From Flavobacterium tyrosinilyticum (GTDB taxonomy: Bacteria > Bacteroidota > Bacteroidia > Flavobacteriales > Flavobacteriaceae), in contig NZ_JAMOKG010000002.1 in NCBI RefSeq assembly GCF_023656565.1, forward strand, positions 1 to 51,555: a stretch of 51,555 nucleotides of DNA, given 5' to 3'. Position 1 is the first letter of the stretch. The number at the start of each line of letters is the position of its first letter. The notes beneath the pieces are model-generated. The model worked only from the letters and a program-made list of their open reading frames with translations, was not told where the DNA came from and ran no database searches. The translations under genes were made by a program, and so were the position numbers. Positions 36,002-45,900 of the stretch are shown here, piece by piece.

Positions 36002-36613
36002 TCAGATTAAATTATTTAGTTTGAATTTTTTTTTAGCAGAAAACATAAGAAACAAAACACTCTTTACTTTTTCTTCCAAAGAAGTGCGCAAAATCGAGAA
36101 TGCTTTGGTTATCTGCGCTTCAACGGTTTTGATAGAAACATCCAAATGTTCGGCTATTTCAATATTGGTTAAACCTTCTTTTTTACTTAAAATAAAAACC
36201 TCTTTGCATTTTGGCGGTAAATTCTGGATCTCTTTGTTTACCGCATTCAAAACTCTCTGAAAAGATTCAGAATCTTCTTCTTGAACAATTCCGTTTAAGG
36301 CATCATAATACGATTTTTCTAGAGAAAATAAAGATTGATTTTTTCGATACAAATCGATAAATTCATTGTAAGCCAGTTTGTAAAGAAAACTTTTTAGAGA
36401 ATGATCTGTTTTTAATCTTGTGCGTTGTTCCCAAACTTTTATAAAAACATTTTGCACGATATCTTCGGCACTGTAAACATTCTTTACCAAGCTGTTAGCA
36501 TACACACAAAGTTTATGATGATAGGTGTCGATAAGGTACGTGTATGCACTTTCATCTCCATTTTGTAGAGACTCAATTAGAATGGTATTATCGCTGTAAT
36601 CATCAATCTTCAT
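36002..36613 (-). CDS. ECF RNA polymerase sigma factor (FecI-like)
   Basis: The 203-residue protein has sigma region 2 (about 23-90, YTYLIDTYHHKLCVYANSLV with AEDIVQNVFIKVWEQR) and region 4 (about 125-180, LPPKCKEVFILSKKEGLTNI and EIAEHLDVSIKTVEAQITKA). This is the Bacteroidota FecI/SigK-like group that works with FecR anti-sigma factors and STN-bearing TonB transporters. Unusually, it is divergent from the FecR gene, with a 280-bp shared upstream region, rather than in front of it on the same strand. Its expected target is the susC promoter at 38289 and perhaps the fecR promoter. Confidence 0.95.
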   Translation of the reverse strand: MKIDDYSDNTILIESLQNGDESAYTYLIDTYHHKLCVYANSLVKNVYSAEDIVQNVFIKVWEQRTRLKTDHSLKSFLYKLAYNEFIDLYRKNQSLFSLEKSYYDALNGIVQEEDSESFQRVLNAVNKEIQNLPPKCKEVFILSKKEGLTNIEIAEHLDVSIKTVEAQITKAFSILRTSLEEKVKSVLFLMFSAKKKFKLNNLI

Positions 36614-36893
36614 AAAAACAAATATATAAATTAATAGGTTTTGAGGTTAAAAAGTAAACTGAATTTGCTCAAATCGACCTTTTTTTAGCCTTTCTATTTG
36701 AAAATTATTACAAATAAAAAAGGAAGAAAAATGCAAATATAAATCTTTTAGTTTGTAATATCTATCAAATTAGTCGAGTTTTATTGAGAGAAAACACTTG
36801 TAAAAAATAAAAAAATCAGTAAAATGAAAAAAACTTTATCAAATTGTTAGGGTTTTGTTTTTTGGCTTCGTAATAATATTAAAAACGACTAAA

Positions 36894-38045
36894 ATGACAG
36901 TAAAAAAGTCAGAGAGACTAATTGTTAAATTTATCACAAATCAGGCTTCTCAAGAAGAGATTGAGCAGCTTACCGAGTGGTTAAAAGAAGAAGAGAATCA
37001 AATTGTATTTAAGGATTTTGTGCAAACCAATTATGCAATTGATACTGCTTTGAACACTTTTGATTCGACCGAAGTTAGAAAACAGCTTTCGGAACGAATC
37101 AATAAGGAAAATAATGTTTTTTATAAACGAAGATTTTCATCTTATTATAAATATGCCGCGGTTTTAATTGTGGCTTTGGGAGGTTTTTATTTCTATAAAA
37201 ATTCTAGTGCAGAACAAGTTAAAAAAAATGTTATTGTGCCGAGAGTTGATGAGATTGTTTTACAATTGGGTAACGGTTCATCTGAAACTATTGATATTTC
37301 TGGAGAAAAAAATGTTACGGACAAAGACGGAAATATTATTGGAAAACAAGAGAAAAACAGATTGGTTTATAATAAAGCTTTTGCTGAAGGAGAATTGGTT
37401 TACAATACATTGAAAATTCCATACGGTAAAAAATTTGAGGTACAGCTATCAGACGGAACTTTAGTGCATTTGAATTCTGGAACTTCATTTAAATATCCAG
37501 TTCAGTTTGTCAAAAAACAAAATAGAGAAGTGTATTTAACGGGCGAAGCTTATTTTGAAGTTAGTAAAGATAAAAGCCATCCGTTTACGGTAAACGCGCA
37601 ACAAGTGAATGTTGAGGTTTTAGGAACTAAGTTCAATGTCGATTCGTATACTAATAATAGCAGTACAGATGTTGTATTGGTCGAGGGTAAAGTTTCGCTT
37701 TATAAAGATCAGAAAACAAACCAAAATCAGGTTTATTTAACACCAGGTTTTAAAGGTTCGGCTCAACAGGGACAGAGCGAAATTAAAATAGAACAGGTTA
37801 ATACTGATTATTATACCGATTGGGTAAAAGGAAGTCTGGTTTTTAAAAATGCTTCTTTTGATGCTATTATCAAAAAACTTGAACGCCAATACAATGTGAC
37901 TTTCATTAACAGAAATAAAACACTTGGAAAAGAAATTTTCAACGCCCGTTTTGATAATGAACCCATTGAAGTGGTCTTGAAATATTTTAGCGACAGTTAT
38001 GCGATTGATTACAATATTGACCGAGACAAAATAACGATTAAGTAA
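36894..38045 (+). CDS. FecR-family anti-sigma factor
   Basis: The 383-residue protein has an N-terminal sigma-binding part (1-80), one membrane segment (about 86-101, YKYAAVLIVALGGFYFY), a periplasmic FecR domain (about 180-275; LPYGKKFEVQLSDGTLVHLN-like core, VYLTGEAYFEVSKDKSHPF, VEVLGTKFNVDSY) and a C-terminal DUF4974-type STN-like domain (about 310-383). It should hold the sigma factor until the STN domain of the SusC at 38289 signals substrate binding. The frame opens at 36855; MTVKKSERLI at 36894 is the family-like start. Confidence 0.95.
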   Translation: MTVKKSERLIVKFITNQASQEEIEQLTEWLKEEENQIVFKDFVQTNYAIDTALNTFDSTEVRKQLSERINKENNVFYKRRFSSYYKYAAVLIVALGGFYFYKNSSAEQVKKNVIVPRVDEIVLQLGNGSSETIDISGEKNVTDKDGNIIGKQEKNRLVYNKAFAEGELVYNTLKIPYGKKFEVQLSDGTLVHLNSGTSFKYPVQFVKKQNREVYLTGEAYFEVSKDKSHPFTVNAQQVNVEVLGTKFNVDSYTNNSSTDVVLVEGKVSLYKDQKTNQNQVYLTPGFKGSAQQGQSEIKIEQVNTDYYTDWVKGSLVFKNASFDAIIKKLERQYNVTFINRNKTLGKEIFNARFDNEPIEVVLKYFSDSYAIDYNIDRDKITIK

Positions 38046-38288
38046 AGACGAAGAAGGAGAGTAAAGAAGAAAGAATATAGAATATAGAATAAAGAGGGAA
38101 GAAACAAGATTGAGAAATCTAAAATCAACAATCAGAAATCTAAAATCTAAAATCACCAAGCCTATGTAACAGAAATCCAAAAAGAAAAGGATCGTTATAA
38201 AAAAACCGGAAAATGCGCCAACATTTCCCGGTAGAGTATATGCGGTCAGTTAATTAACCAACCAACATTAAAAAAAACATTTAAAAGT
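38046..38288. other. Purine-rich repeat-bearing gap before susC
   Basis: This gap holds the second copy of AAGAATATAGAATATAGA (38071-38088) and a run of AAATCTAAAATC units (38114-38154). The word AAATCTAAAATCTAAAATC at 38136-38154 recurs exactly at 48777-48795. No gene seen. The target promoter of the ECF sigma factor should lie at its right end (about 38180-38270), but no consensus was known to me. Confidence 0.5.
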
Positions 38289-41200
38289 ATGAAAAAACTC
38301 TTGAACAGAATCAGGTTTGATAAGCCTTTTTTGAAATTTGATTTGAAAATGAAATTGACCACATTATTTCTGCTAACTGCCTTAACAGTAATGCACGCCG
38401 GAACCACTTATTCTCAAAAAAACAAGATTTCTTTTAATGCCAGCAATATGACTGTTGCAAAAGTGATTGAAAGACTTGAATACACTACAGATTACAGATT
38501 TGTTTATAATGTAAGATCTGTAGATTTAAACAGAGTAATCGACGTAAATGCATACGAAGCTTCAATAGAAGTTATTTTAAATAAAATTTTTACTAATACG
38601 AGTACCGATTTTAAAGTATCAGGAAACCATATTATTCTGATGCCTAGAAAAGTCTCTGCAGAAAAAACGGAAGAGAAAAAACCTGTAGCAGATTTTATCG
38701 TAAAAGGTAAAGTTACAGATGAAAAAGGAATGCCCTTGGTAGGTGCGGCGATTTCTGATAACGGTTCAGGAAGAGGTGTAGAAACCGATTTTAATGGTGA
38801 ATATCAGATTATTGCAGTAAGCAGTGAAACGACTTTGGCTTTTGCTTATTTAGGATATGTTAGGCAAGAAATAAAAGTTGAAGGAAGAAGTGTTATCAAC
38901 GTTGTTTTGAAAGAAGATATTTTTGAACTTGAAGGACTGGTTTTGAAGACTGGTTATCAGGATATATCTGCAGAAAAGGCAACGGGATCTTTCTCAAGTT
39001 TAAAAGCAAAAGAGTTTCAAGAACAACGTTTAAGCAGTTTAGATAAAATTTTAGAAGGACGTGTTGTTGGATATCAGGATGGAAGAATTCGTGGAACAAC
39101 TTCAATGAGAGGGGTAACGGCACCGTTATATGTTATTGACGGTTTTCCTGTCGAAAATACAAGATTAACTCCTTACGCATCTATAGAAGAAAATCTTCCT
39201 AGTTTGAACTTAGAAGATATTGAAACCATTACAGTTTTAAAAGATGCCGCAGCTTCTTCTATTTATGGTGCTCGCGCTGCAAATGGAGTTGTCGTAATTA
39301 CCACAAAAAAAGCAAAAGAAGGAAAAACAAATATTTCGTTTTCAAGTAATTTAACTGTAACGCCTTACCGAAATTATACGGGCAATCTTACTAGCTCTGC
39401 AGATATTATTGGTTTAGAAAGAGGATGGGCAGAAGGAAATCCTAACTTGAAAACCGCTAATTCAGCTACTTATGCGCAGTCTTTATTGAATAATGCAGTT
39501 TTTCAAAGTTTAGGAATGCAGACTATTTTAAATGGGTATGCAGGAAATATTTCGCAAGCAGATATGAATAATCGTTTGAATCAGCTGGGTTCTCAGGGGT
39601 ATAAATACTACGATGATGTAGCAAAATATGCCAAACGCGATCAGTATTTTATGCAACACAATCTTAGTTTAGGTAAAGCTAGCCAAAACAATACTTTTAA
39701 TGCGTCTATAACTTACAAAGACAATCAGTTAGAAGATATGTATTCTGAAAACCAAACGGTTGGAATTAATTTGAAAAACTCAACACAAATTAACAACTGG
39801 CTTTCTTTAGATTTAGGAACGTATTTAAACTACGGAATAGGAGATACTCAGTATTATAATCCTCTTAATCCAATTACAATACCAGCTAATCCAGGTTATA
39901 AATGGCAACCTTATAATCAGTTGGTTAATGCTGATGGAAGCAATTTTGTTTCGACTGCTGCTTCTCGCTACAATAATTTCACGCTTAATTCTATGCAGAC
40001 TTATGGTCTTTATAACATGGATATTACGCCAATGGACGAGTTGGGAAGAAACTTAACTGAAAGCAAAAATTTCTTAAACAGAACATTCGCTAAGTTCAAT
40101 GTAAAATTCAGCCATGCGTTTACTTATAATGCGATGTTCCAATATGAATTTGCTTCAGATCGCGCAAGCCAATTATTTGATAGAGAATCATATTATGTGA
40201 GAAGCAAAGTAAATGGTTTGGTGACAATTGTGAATAACAAAGCGGTTTACAACTTGCCTTATGGAGATATTGTCAAAGAAACCAATCAGTTTTCTAATGC
40301 CTATAATTTCCGTCAGCAATTAAATTTCAATCAGACTTTTGCAGAAAAGCATGATTTCTCTGCGATTGCAGGTATGGAAATCCGTCATTCCAAACAAGAA
40401 TATAATGATAACACACGTTATGGTTACGATTCGCAAGCTTTAACATTCACAGCAATAAATCAAGCCGATTTATTAAAAGTATATGGATCTGTTTTTGGCA
40501 ATTATATGTCACAAAACGACTTTGGATTAGAAAAAGAATTGCAAAACCGTTACGTTTCGGTTTACTCAACTGGAGGTTATACGTATGATAAAAGATATAC
40601 ATTATCAGGAAGTATTCGTTGGGATCGTTCTAACCTTTGGGGAACAGACAGTAAATACCAAAACAAGCCAATTTGGTCTGTAGGTGCGGGTTGGAATATT
40701 AACAATGAATCATTTTTTGATGTTGCGTGGGTTGATGCTCTTAAACTTCGCGGTTCTTATGGTATTGCTGGAAACATAGCCAAAGATTCTGCGCCTTATT
40801 TAACAGCTTATTATTATGCTAATGCGAATGTTGGAGGAACTTATGGAAGTGTGGGGCAACGTCCAAATCCTGAATTGTCTTGGGAAAAAACAACAACAAC
40901 CAATATTGGTTTTGATTTCTCTTTGTTTAAAAGTAGATTAAGCGGAACGCTAGATTTATACAACAAAAAAGGGCAAGATTTGTTAGCTACTAGCCAAGGA
41001 ATTCCAACAGAAGGATTCGGATATTCTTCTTACACACTTAATAATGGAGAAATGACTAACAGAGGTGTCGAAGCTACTTTAAGAGGAACGATTGTAAAAA
41101 CGCCTTCTTTTTCTTGGGATGCGGCCGTTTTGTATGCCTATAATAAAAATACTGTAGATTATGTAAATGTAAAAGCTCCTGTTTACTATTTACAGTTAGA

Positions 41201-41879
41201 TTATCCACAGGCTTATCCTAGAGTTGGAACAAGTTTTAACAGCATTTATGGTTACCAATGGGCTGGTTTAAGCAATACAGGAATTCCGCAAGTTTATGAT
41301 GCTTCAGGAACTGCAGTAAAATACAATCCAGGTCAGATAGATGCGATCAAAGATTATGGTTCGACAGTTCCGACACACAGCGGTTCTTTCCATACCTCAG
41401 CAAATTATAAAAACTTCTCACTTTCGGCTCTTTTCATTTATGAGTTAGGACATAAAGTAAGAAACACATTCTTACCAATGTTGAGTAACAATTACAATGG
41501 TGCACTTGGAGGTTATGTAACAGATATTACAGTGGTAAACAACAATATTGCAAATCGTTGGATGCAACCAGGTGATGAAGCTTTCACGAATGTTCCGAGA
41601 GCGGTTTACGAATATGAAGCAGATTTTAATTCAGAATCTCGTACGATTTATTCTTATGCAGATATTAATATTTTGGATGCATCAAATTTAAGATTAAGCA
41701 ATATTTCGCTAGCGTATCAAATGCCAAAAGACCTTATTAAAAGAGTAAAACTAGACGGAGTACGATTCAATTTGAACGCAGAAAACGTATACACTTTTGC
41801 CAAAAGCAGAGATGCCAAATACATGCTAGGCGGTTTCATATCTCCAAGCTTTGTTATGGGTGTAAATGTTAATTTCTAA
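38289..41879 (+). CDS. SusC/RagA TonB-dependent transporter with STN signalling domain
   Basis: The 1196-residue outer-membrane protein has an N-terminal signal region (to about 43, TTYSQ), an STN domain (about 46-112, ISFNASNMTVAKVIERLEYT to GNHIILMPRK), a CarboxypepD_reg-like domain (about 135-212), a plug (about 225-345; YVIDGFPVENTRL) and a barrel ending in GVNVNF. STN domains contact FecR proteins, so this one should signal through the FecR/ECF pair just upstream. SusD follows after 17 bp. Its substrate is not shown by the sequence; the downstream thiol-redox and protease genes favour peptides over glycans. Confidence 0.96.
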   Translation: MKKLLNRIRFDKPFLKFDLKMKLTTLFLLTALTVMHAGTTYSQKNKISFNASNMTVAKVIERLEYTTDYRFVYNVRSVDLNRVIDVNAYEASIEVILNKIFTNTSTDFKVSGNHIILMPRKVSAEKTEEKKPVADFIVKGKVTDEKGMPLVGAAISDNGSGRGVETDFNGEYQIIAVSSETTLAFAYLGYVRQEIKVEGRSVINVVLKEDIFELEGLVLKTGYQDISAEKATGSFSSLKAKEFQEQRLSSLDKILEGRVVGYQDGRIRGTTSMRGVTAPLYVIDGFPVENTRLTPYASIEENLPSLNLEDIETITVLKDAAASSIYGARAANGVVVITTKKAKEGKTNISFSSNLTVTPYRNYTGNLTSSADIIGLERGWAEGNPNLKTANSATYAQSLLNNAVFQSLGMQTILNGYAGNISQADMNNRLNQLGSQGYKYYDDVAKYAKRDQYFMQHNLSLGKASQNNTFNASITYKDNQLEDMYSENQTVGINLKNSTQINNWLSLDLGTYLNYGIGDTQYYNPLNPITIPANPGYKWQPYNQLVNADGSNFVSTAASRYNNFTLNSMQTYGLYNMDITPMDELGRNLTESKNFLNRTFAKFNVKFSHAFTYNAMFQYEFASDRASQLFDRESYYVRSKVNGLVTIVNNKAVYNLPYGDIVKETNQFSNAYNFRQQLNFNQTFAEKHDFSAIAGMEIRHSKQEYNDNTRYGYDSQALTFTAINQADLLKVYGSVFGNYMSQNDFGLEKELQNRYVSVYSTGGYTYDKRYTLSGSIRWDRSNLWGTDSKYQNKPIWSVGAGWNINNESFFDVAWVDALKLRGSYGIAGNIAKDSAPYLTAYYYANANVGGTYGSVGQRPNPELSWEKTTTTNIGFDFSLFKSRLSGTLDLYNKKGQDLLATSQGIPTEGFGYSSYTLNNGEMTNRGVEATLRGTIVKTPSFSWDAAVLYAYNKNTVDYVNVKAPVYYLQLDYPQAYPRVGTSFNSIYGYQWAGLSNTGIPQVYDASGTAVKYNPGQIDAIKDYGSTVPTHSGSFHTSANYKNFSLSALFIYELGHKVRNTFLPMLSNNYNGALGGYVTDITVVNNNIANRWMQPGDEAFTNVPRAVYEYEADFNSESRTIYSYADINILDASNLRLSNISLAYQMPKDLIKRVKLDGVRFNLNAENVYTFAKSRDAKYMLGGFISPSFVMGVNVNF

Positions 41880-41896
41880 TTTATAAAGACTAGACG

Positions 41897-43300
41897 ATGA
41901 AAAATATATATAAAAAAGTAGCGTGCTTATTGGCTTTAGGATTGACTTTGGCATCTTGCGATGATTACTTGAGCGATGTGCCAAAAGGAGCAAAATCGCC
42001 TGAAACATTAGCAGATTATGAAGCTTTTTTGCGTGACGAATACAATACAAGAATAGATATCCTAGGAGCTACACATTTGCTAAATGATCAATTTGTAACA
42101 GCTGCTACACTTACAAGTAATAGGTTGTATAATGCCAATTATATGTGGGACGAAAATGCAGATCGTATTGCATTGAAAGTATCAGACGAATCTACCTATT
42201 ATACCACTTATAGCGGAATTTCGGCTTTTAATTTAATTATTGAAAATGCACTTTCGGCCACTAAAGCGACTGAGCAAGAACAGAGAACAGTTTGGGCACA
42301 AGCAAAAATAATGCGTGCGATGAACTTTTTTTATGTAACTAATTTTTATGCAGATACTTATGTAGCTTCTACGGCGGCAACAAAATTATCAGTTCCTTTA
42401 ATTACGAGTGCCAATATTAATGCGCCAAGTAAACAAGTAACCATTCAGGAAATGTATGATTTTATTCTAAATGATATTAAAGAAGCATTACCTTATTTGC
42501 CTAAGGTTGCTCAAACCGCTTTGCATCCTAATTTAGGGGCAGGTTATGCTTTTTATTCAAGAGTTTATCTGCAGATGAATAATTATACGGAAGCTTTAAA
42601 ATATGCTGATTTGGCATTAGCAGAAAATAATAAACTCTTTGACTGGGTGGCTTTTTACGAAGCAAATAAAGCCATTATAGATGTGCCAAATTCATACACT
42701 ACTGCTGTATCGCCAATGGGGTATAACAATGTTGAAAACTATATTTTTAGACACGGTTCAAGCCGTTCATTAGGGAGAGAACCAAGTATACCAGTAGAAA
42801 GAGCTGTGCGTTTTGAAACTGGAGATGTACGTTTAAAATCTCGTTGGAAAGTAAGAACCGTTGGAGCTGATACTTATTACTATTCGATATTATCAGGAAT
42901 GTACAATTTTGGTGGACTTACAACGGTTGAGGTTTATTTAATTAAGGCGGAATGTCTGGCACGTGATAACAAAATTACTGAAGCATTGGCTATTTTAAAT
43001 GCGGTTCGTAAAACTCGTATTCTTCCAGCATCGTATCAGGATATTGCAACTACAGATAAAGCAACTGCTTTGAACGCTATTTATAAAACAAAAAATAATG
43101 AATTACTGCAAACGCTTACTCCTTATGCAGATGCACGCCGTTTAAATGCAGAAGGAATTTACAAAGTTAGTTTTACTAAAGTCGTAAATGGAATTACGTA
43201 CACATTAAAATCTGATTCTCATTTATGGACATCGCCTTTCCCACAAGGAGCAACGCAAAATCCAGGAAACGGAACCATTACGCAAAATGTAGATAAATAA
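41897..43300 (+). CDS. SusD/RagB-type surface lipoprotein
   Basis: The 467-residue lipoprotein has a lipobox ending at Cys21 (LTLASC) and then DDYLSDVPKGAKSPETLADYEAFL. The helical repeat region (AQAKIMRAMNFFYVTNFYADTYV) and the C-terminal RKTRILPASYQDI fit the RagB/SusD family. It is shorter than the xylan SusD (543) and differs much in sequence, in line with a different substrate. RagB of the oligopeptide importer RagAB belongs to this family, so peptide binding is possible but not shown. Confidence 0.94.
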   Translation: MKNIYKKVACLLALGLTLASCDDYLSDVPKGAKSPETLADYEAFLRDEYNTRIDILGATHLLNDQFVTAATLTSNRLYNANYMWDENADRIALKVSDESTYYTTYSGISAFNLIIENALSATKATEQEQRTVWAQAKIMRAMNFFYVTNFYADTYVASTAATKLSVPLITSANINAPSKQVTIQEMYDFILNDIKEALPYLPKVAQTALHPNLGAGYAFYSRVYLQMNNYTEALKYADLALAENNKLFDWVAFYEANKAIIDVPNSYTTAVSPMGYNNVENYIFRHGSSRSLGREPSIPVERAVRFETGDVRLKSRWKVRTVGADTYYYSILSGMYNFGGLTTVEVYLIKAECLARDNKITEALAILNAVRKTRILPASYQDIATTDKATALNAIYKTKNNELLQTLTPYADARRLNAEGIYKVSFTKVVNGITYTLKSDSHLWTSPFPQGATQNPGNGTITQNVDK

Positions 43301-43306
43301 TAATAT

Positions 43307-43347
43307 AAAAGCTTCCTGATTAGATTTCCCCGAAAGGGAAGCTTTTT
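43307..43347 (+). terminator. Hairpin after the second susD
   Basis: AAAAGCTTCC (43307-43316) pairs with GGAAGCTTTT (43337-43346), followed by T. It lies between susD and the first TlpA-like gene, 20 bp before the latter's start, and could lower downstream expression relative to SusCD. Confidence 0.7.
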
Positions 43348-43366
43348 CTAAAAATATCAATCAAAA

Positions 43367-44572
43367 ATGAAAGCAATTCAAAATAAAATAGTAGCATTCT
43401 GTCTGTGCCTGTTTATGGTTTCCATCAACATTCAGGCACAAAAGAAAAAAGCAACCTCAACACCAGTTTCTTCTTATACAATTGAAGGAACAATAACAGG
43501 TTTAGCAGACGGAACTGAGGTAAAATTGATTCCCGGCGCTACACATTCTTCTGAACTGCCAGTTGCTGAAACAACTTTAAAAGACGGGAAATTTACTTTT
43601 GCAGGAAAATTAAATGAACCTCGTTTTTTCTATGTTGTCTTTGGTAAAAACAAAGGAAATATTTCTGTAATGGTCGAAAATTCAAAAATACAAATTACAG
43701 CAGCTGGTAAAGTTTCAGATCAAGAAGGAGAGAGAATTTCTTTTAAAGATGTAGTGGTTACAGGTTCTAAATCACATGATTATTATAAAAAAGAAACTGC
43801 GTTTAGAGAGGAACTTGAAAAGGACTATGCAGCTTATCATACCAAAGATTCAGACGAATTAAGTAAATTAATCGGTGCTGCAAGACGTGATAAAAACGCA
43901 AAAGCGGTAGACTCACTTCAAAATCTTCCAGTTTGGAAAAAATTTGAGGCTGATGAAAAAGCATTTTTTACGAAAGTAGAAAAAACAACATTAGAGGTTA
44001 TCTCAAAAAATAAAAACACCTGGTGGGGACCATTTTTTATGATGACCAACTTTAGTTATTTCACACCAGAACAAAAGCCTTTGTACGATCAGTTTTCTGA
44101 AGCAGCAAAGAAAAGCTACTACGGACAGGTTTTAGATAAAGATTTGAATCCGAAATCTTTAATCGGAACAAGCATTGCCAATTTCAGTTTAAAAGATAAA
44201 GATGGAAAACCATATAGCGCAAAAGACATCGTAGCTGGAAAAAAATACATTTTGGTCGATTTTTGGGCTTCATGGTGTGGTCCATGCCGAAAAGAAATTC
44301 CGAACTTAAAAACAGCTTACGCAGAATATGGACCTAAAGGATTTGAAATTTTAAGTGTTTCAATTGATAAAGACGAAAAAGCTTGGCAGAAAGCACTTGG
44401 ACAAGAAAATATGCAATGGCATAATCTTTTAGACGATGATAAAGTAAGTAAAGCATTTAATGTAAAAGCAATTCCGGCAACTTATTTAGTAGACAGTAAA
44501 GGGGTAATTATCGGTGACAATTTAAGAGGTGCAGAATTGGAAGCGAAATTAAAAGAGCTCTTGAAATCTTAA
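43367..44572 (+). CDS. DUF4369-TlpA thiol-disulfide oxidoreductase, secreted
   Basis: The 401-residue protein has a signal peptide (residues 1-25, NIQAQ), a DUF4369 domain (about 37-135, YTIEGTITGLADGTEVKLI), a helical linker, and a C-terminal TlpA/ResA-type thioredoxin domain (about 262-400) with redox cysteines C304 and C307 in WASWCGPCRKE. It should reduce or isomerise disulfides in the periplasm. The DUF4369 part is thought to help position the protein or bind a partner. It is paralogous to the next gene, with the same active-site wording. It follows SusCD and precedes an M16 protease. Confidence 0.93.
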   Translation: MKAIQNKIVAFCLCLFMVSINIQAQKKKATSTPVSSYTIEGTITGLADGTEVKLIPGATHSSELPVAETTLKDGKFTFAGKLNEPRFFYVVFGKNKGNISVMVENSKIQITAAGKVSDQEGERISFKDVVVTGSKSHDYYKKETAFREELEKDYAAYHTKDSDELSKLIGAARRDKNAKAVDSLQNLPVWKKFEADEKAFFTKVEKTTLEVISKNKNTWWGPFFMMTNFSYFTPEQKPLYDQFSEAAKKSYYGQVLDKDLNPKSLIGTSIANFSLKDKDGKPYSAKDIVAGKKYILVDFWASWCGPCRKEIPNLKTAYAEYGPKGFEILSVSIDKDEKAWQKALGQENMQWHNLLDDDKVSKAFNVKAIPATYLVDSKGVIIGDNLRGAELEAKLKELLKS

Positions 44573-44573
44573 A

Positions 44574-44636
44574 TTTTCAGTCGCAGTATTCAGTCTCAGT
44601 TTCAGCGAAAACGGTAAACTGCAACTCCGACTGAAA
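44574..44636. repeat. Imperfect palindrome of the CAGTCGCAGT family
   Basis: It starts right after the stop codon of the first TlpA-like gene. TTTTCAGTCGCAGT (44574-44587) faces AACTGCAACTCCGACTGAAA (44617-44636), with mismatches. It shares wording with the perfect palindrome at 45817, so the second TlpA-like gene is flanked by copies on both sides. Confidence 0.7.
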
Positions 44637-44676
44637 CCCAAAAAAACATCGCAATCTAACAAATAAAAAATATAAC

Positions 44677-45810
44677 ATGAAAAGCACAGTATTAAAATCT
44701 AGCCTATTCGCATTAGCAATTGCGACAGCATTTACTTCTTGCGAAAAGAAAGAAGGATTTAAAATTAATGGAAAAATTGCAGGATTAGATAAAGGAATGG
44801 TTTATCTGGAATATGCAGACGAAAAAGGAGATAAAAAAATAATCGATTCTGCTGAGGTAAAAGAAGGTGCATTTACTTTTACAGGAAAAACAGTAGAACC
44901 GTTATTTCATACCATTAAAATTAAAGGGCAAGAGTACGGAGCGTATTTTCTTTTAGATAATGAAGATATTACGATTGAAGCAAAAAAAGATTCGGTTTTT
45001 AAGGCTAAAGTAACTGGAGCTACACAAAACGGATTCTACAAATCGTACTACGATAACGAATTCAAAAAAATACAAGCAATTGCAGGTCCTATTTACAAAT
45101 TATCTGATTCGCTAACCCAAGGAGGAAAAGTAAAATTGACTCCAGAACAGCAAACAATGATGGATAAAAAATGGAAAGATCTTGGCACTTTCGCGGATGA
45201 TTTGACAGATAAATTCATCAGAAAAAACAAAGACAATTTAGGAGGCGCATTAGTAATTGAAGACCGAATTGTGTCTTATGGAACTCCAGAAAAAGTAAAA
45301 GAATATTACGGAATTTTAACTCCAGAAATTCAAAAATCATTTTACGGAAAAAAATTAAAAACGGCTATTGATCTTAATGATAAAACCGCTGTTGGTGCTC
45401 CTGCACCCGAATTTTCTCAAACCGATATTAACGGAAAAGCAGTAAAATTATCAGACTACAAAGGCAAATATGTTTTGGTAGATTTCTGGGCAAGCTGGTG
45501 CGGTCCATGCCGAAAAGAAAATCCAAACGTAGTTGTGGCCTACAAAACGTATCACGATAAAGGATTTGATGTTTTGGGAGTTTCATTGGACGATAAAAAG
45601 AAACTTTGGGAAAAAGCAATTGAAAAAGACGGTCTAACTTGGACGCATGTTTCTGATTTAAAAGGATGGCAAAATGAAGCTGCCGTTTTGTACGGAGTAA
45701 AAATGGTTCCAACCAACTACTTAATTGGACCTGACGGAAAAATCGTGGCTAAAAATCTTAGAGAAGCTGAATTGCAATCTAAATTGAAAGAAATTTTTAG
45801 TAAATCATAA
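44677..45810 (+). CDS. DUF4369-TlpA thiol-disulfide oxidoreductase, lipoprotein
   Basis: The 377-residue paralogue of the preceding gene has a lipobox ending at Cys22 (AFTSC), DUF4369 (about 27-115, FKINGKIAGLDKGMVYLEYA), a linker and a TlpA-type thioredoxin domain (about 238-377) with C275 and C278 in WASWCGPCRKE. The membrane anchor sets it apart from the secreted first copy, so the pair may act in different places. Reducing power would come from DsbD encoded 3 kb downstream. Copies of one palindrome family lie on both sides of the gene. Confidence 0.93.
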   Translation: MKSTVLKSSLFALAIATAFTSCEKKEGFKINGKIAGLDKGMVYLEYADEKGDKKIIDSAEVKEGAFTFTGKTVEPLFHTIKIKGQEYGAYFLLDNEDITIEAKKDSVFKAKVTGATQNGFYKSYYDNEFKKIQAIAGPIYKLSDSLTQGGKVKLTPEQQTMMDKKWKDLGTFADDLTDKFIRKNKDNLGGALVIEDRIVSYGTPEKVKEYYGILTPEIQKSFYGKKLKTAIDLNDKTAVGAPAPEFSQTDINGKAVKLSDYKGKYVLVDFWASWCGPCRKENPNVVVAYKTYHDKGFDVLGVSLDDKKKLWEKAIEKDGLTWTHVSDLKGWQNEAAVLYGVKMVPTNYLIGPDGKIVAKNLREAELQSKLKEIFSKS

Positions 45811-45816
45811 AGTTAG

Positions 45817-45868
45817 TTTTCAGTCGCAGTTTACAGTCTCAGTGAAAACTGTAAACTGCGACTGAAAA
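45817..45868. repeat. Perfect 21-bp-arm palindrome
   Basis: Bases 45817-45837 are the exact reverse complement of 45848-45868 (TTTTCAGTCGCAGTTTACAG on the left edge), with a 10-base loop. It lies 6 bp after the stop of the second TlpA-like gene. It could act as a terminator, though T-rich sequence does not follow directly. Confidence 0.85.
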
Positions 45869-45900
45869 CTGAATACTGCTTAAATAATATCAACAAAAAA

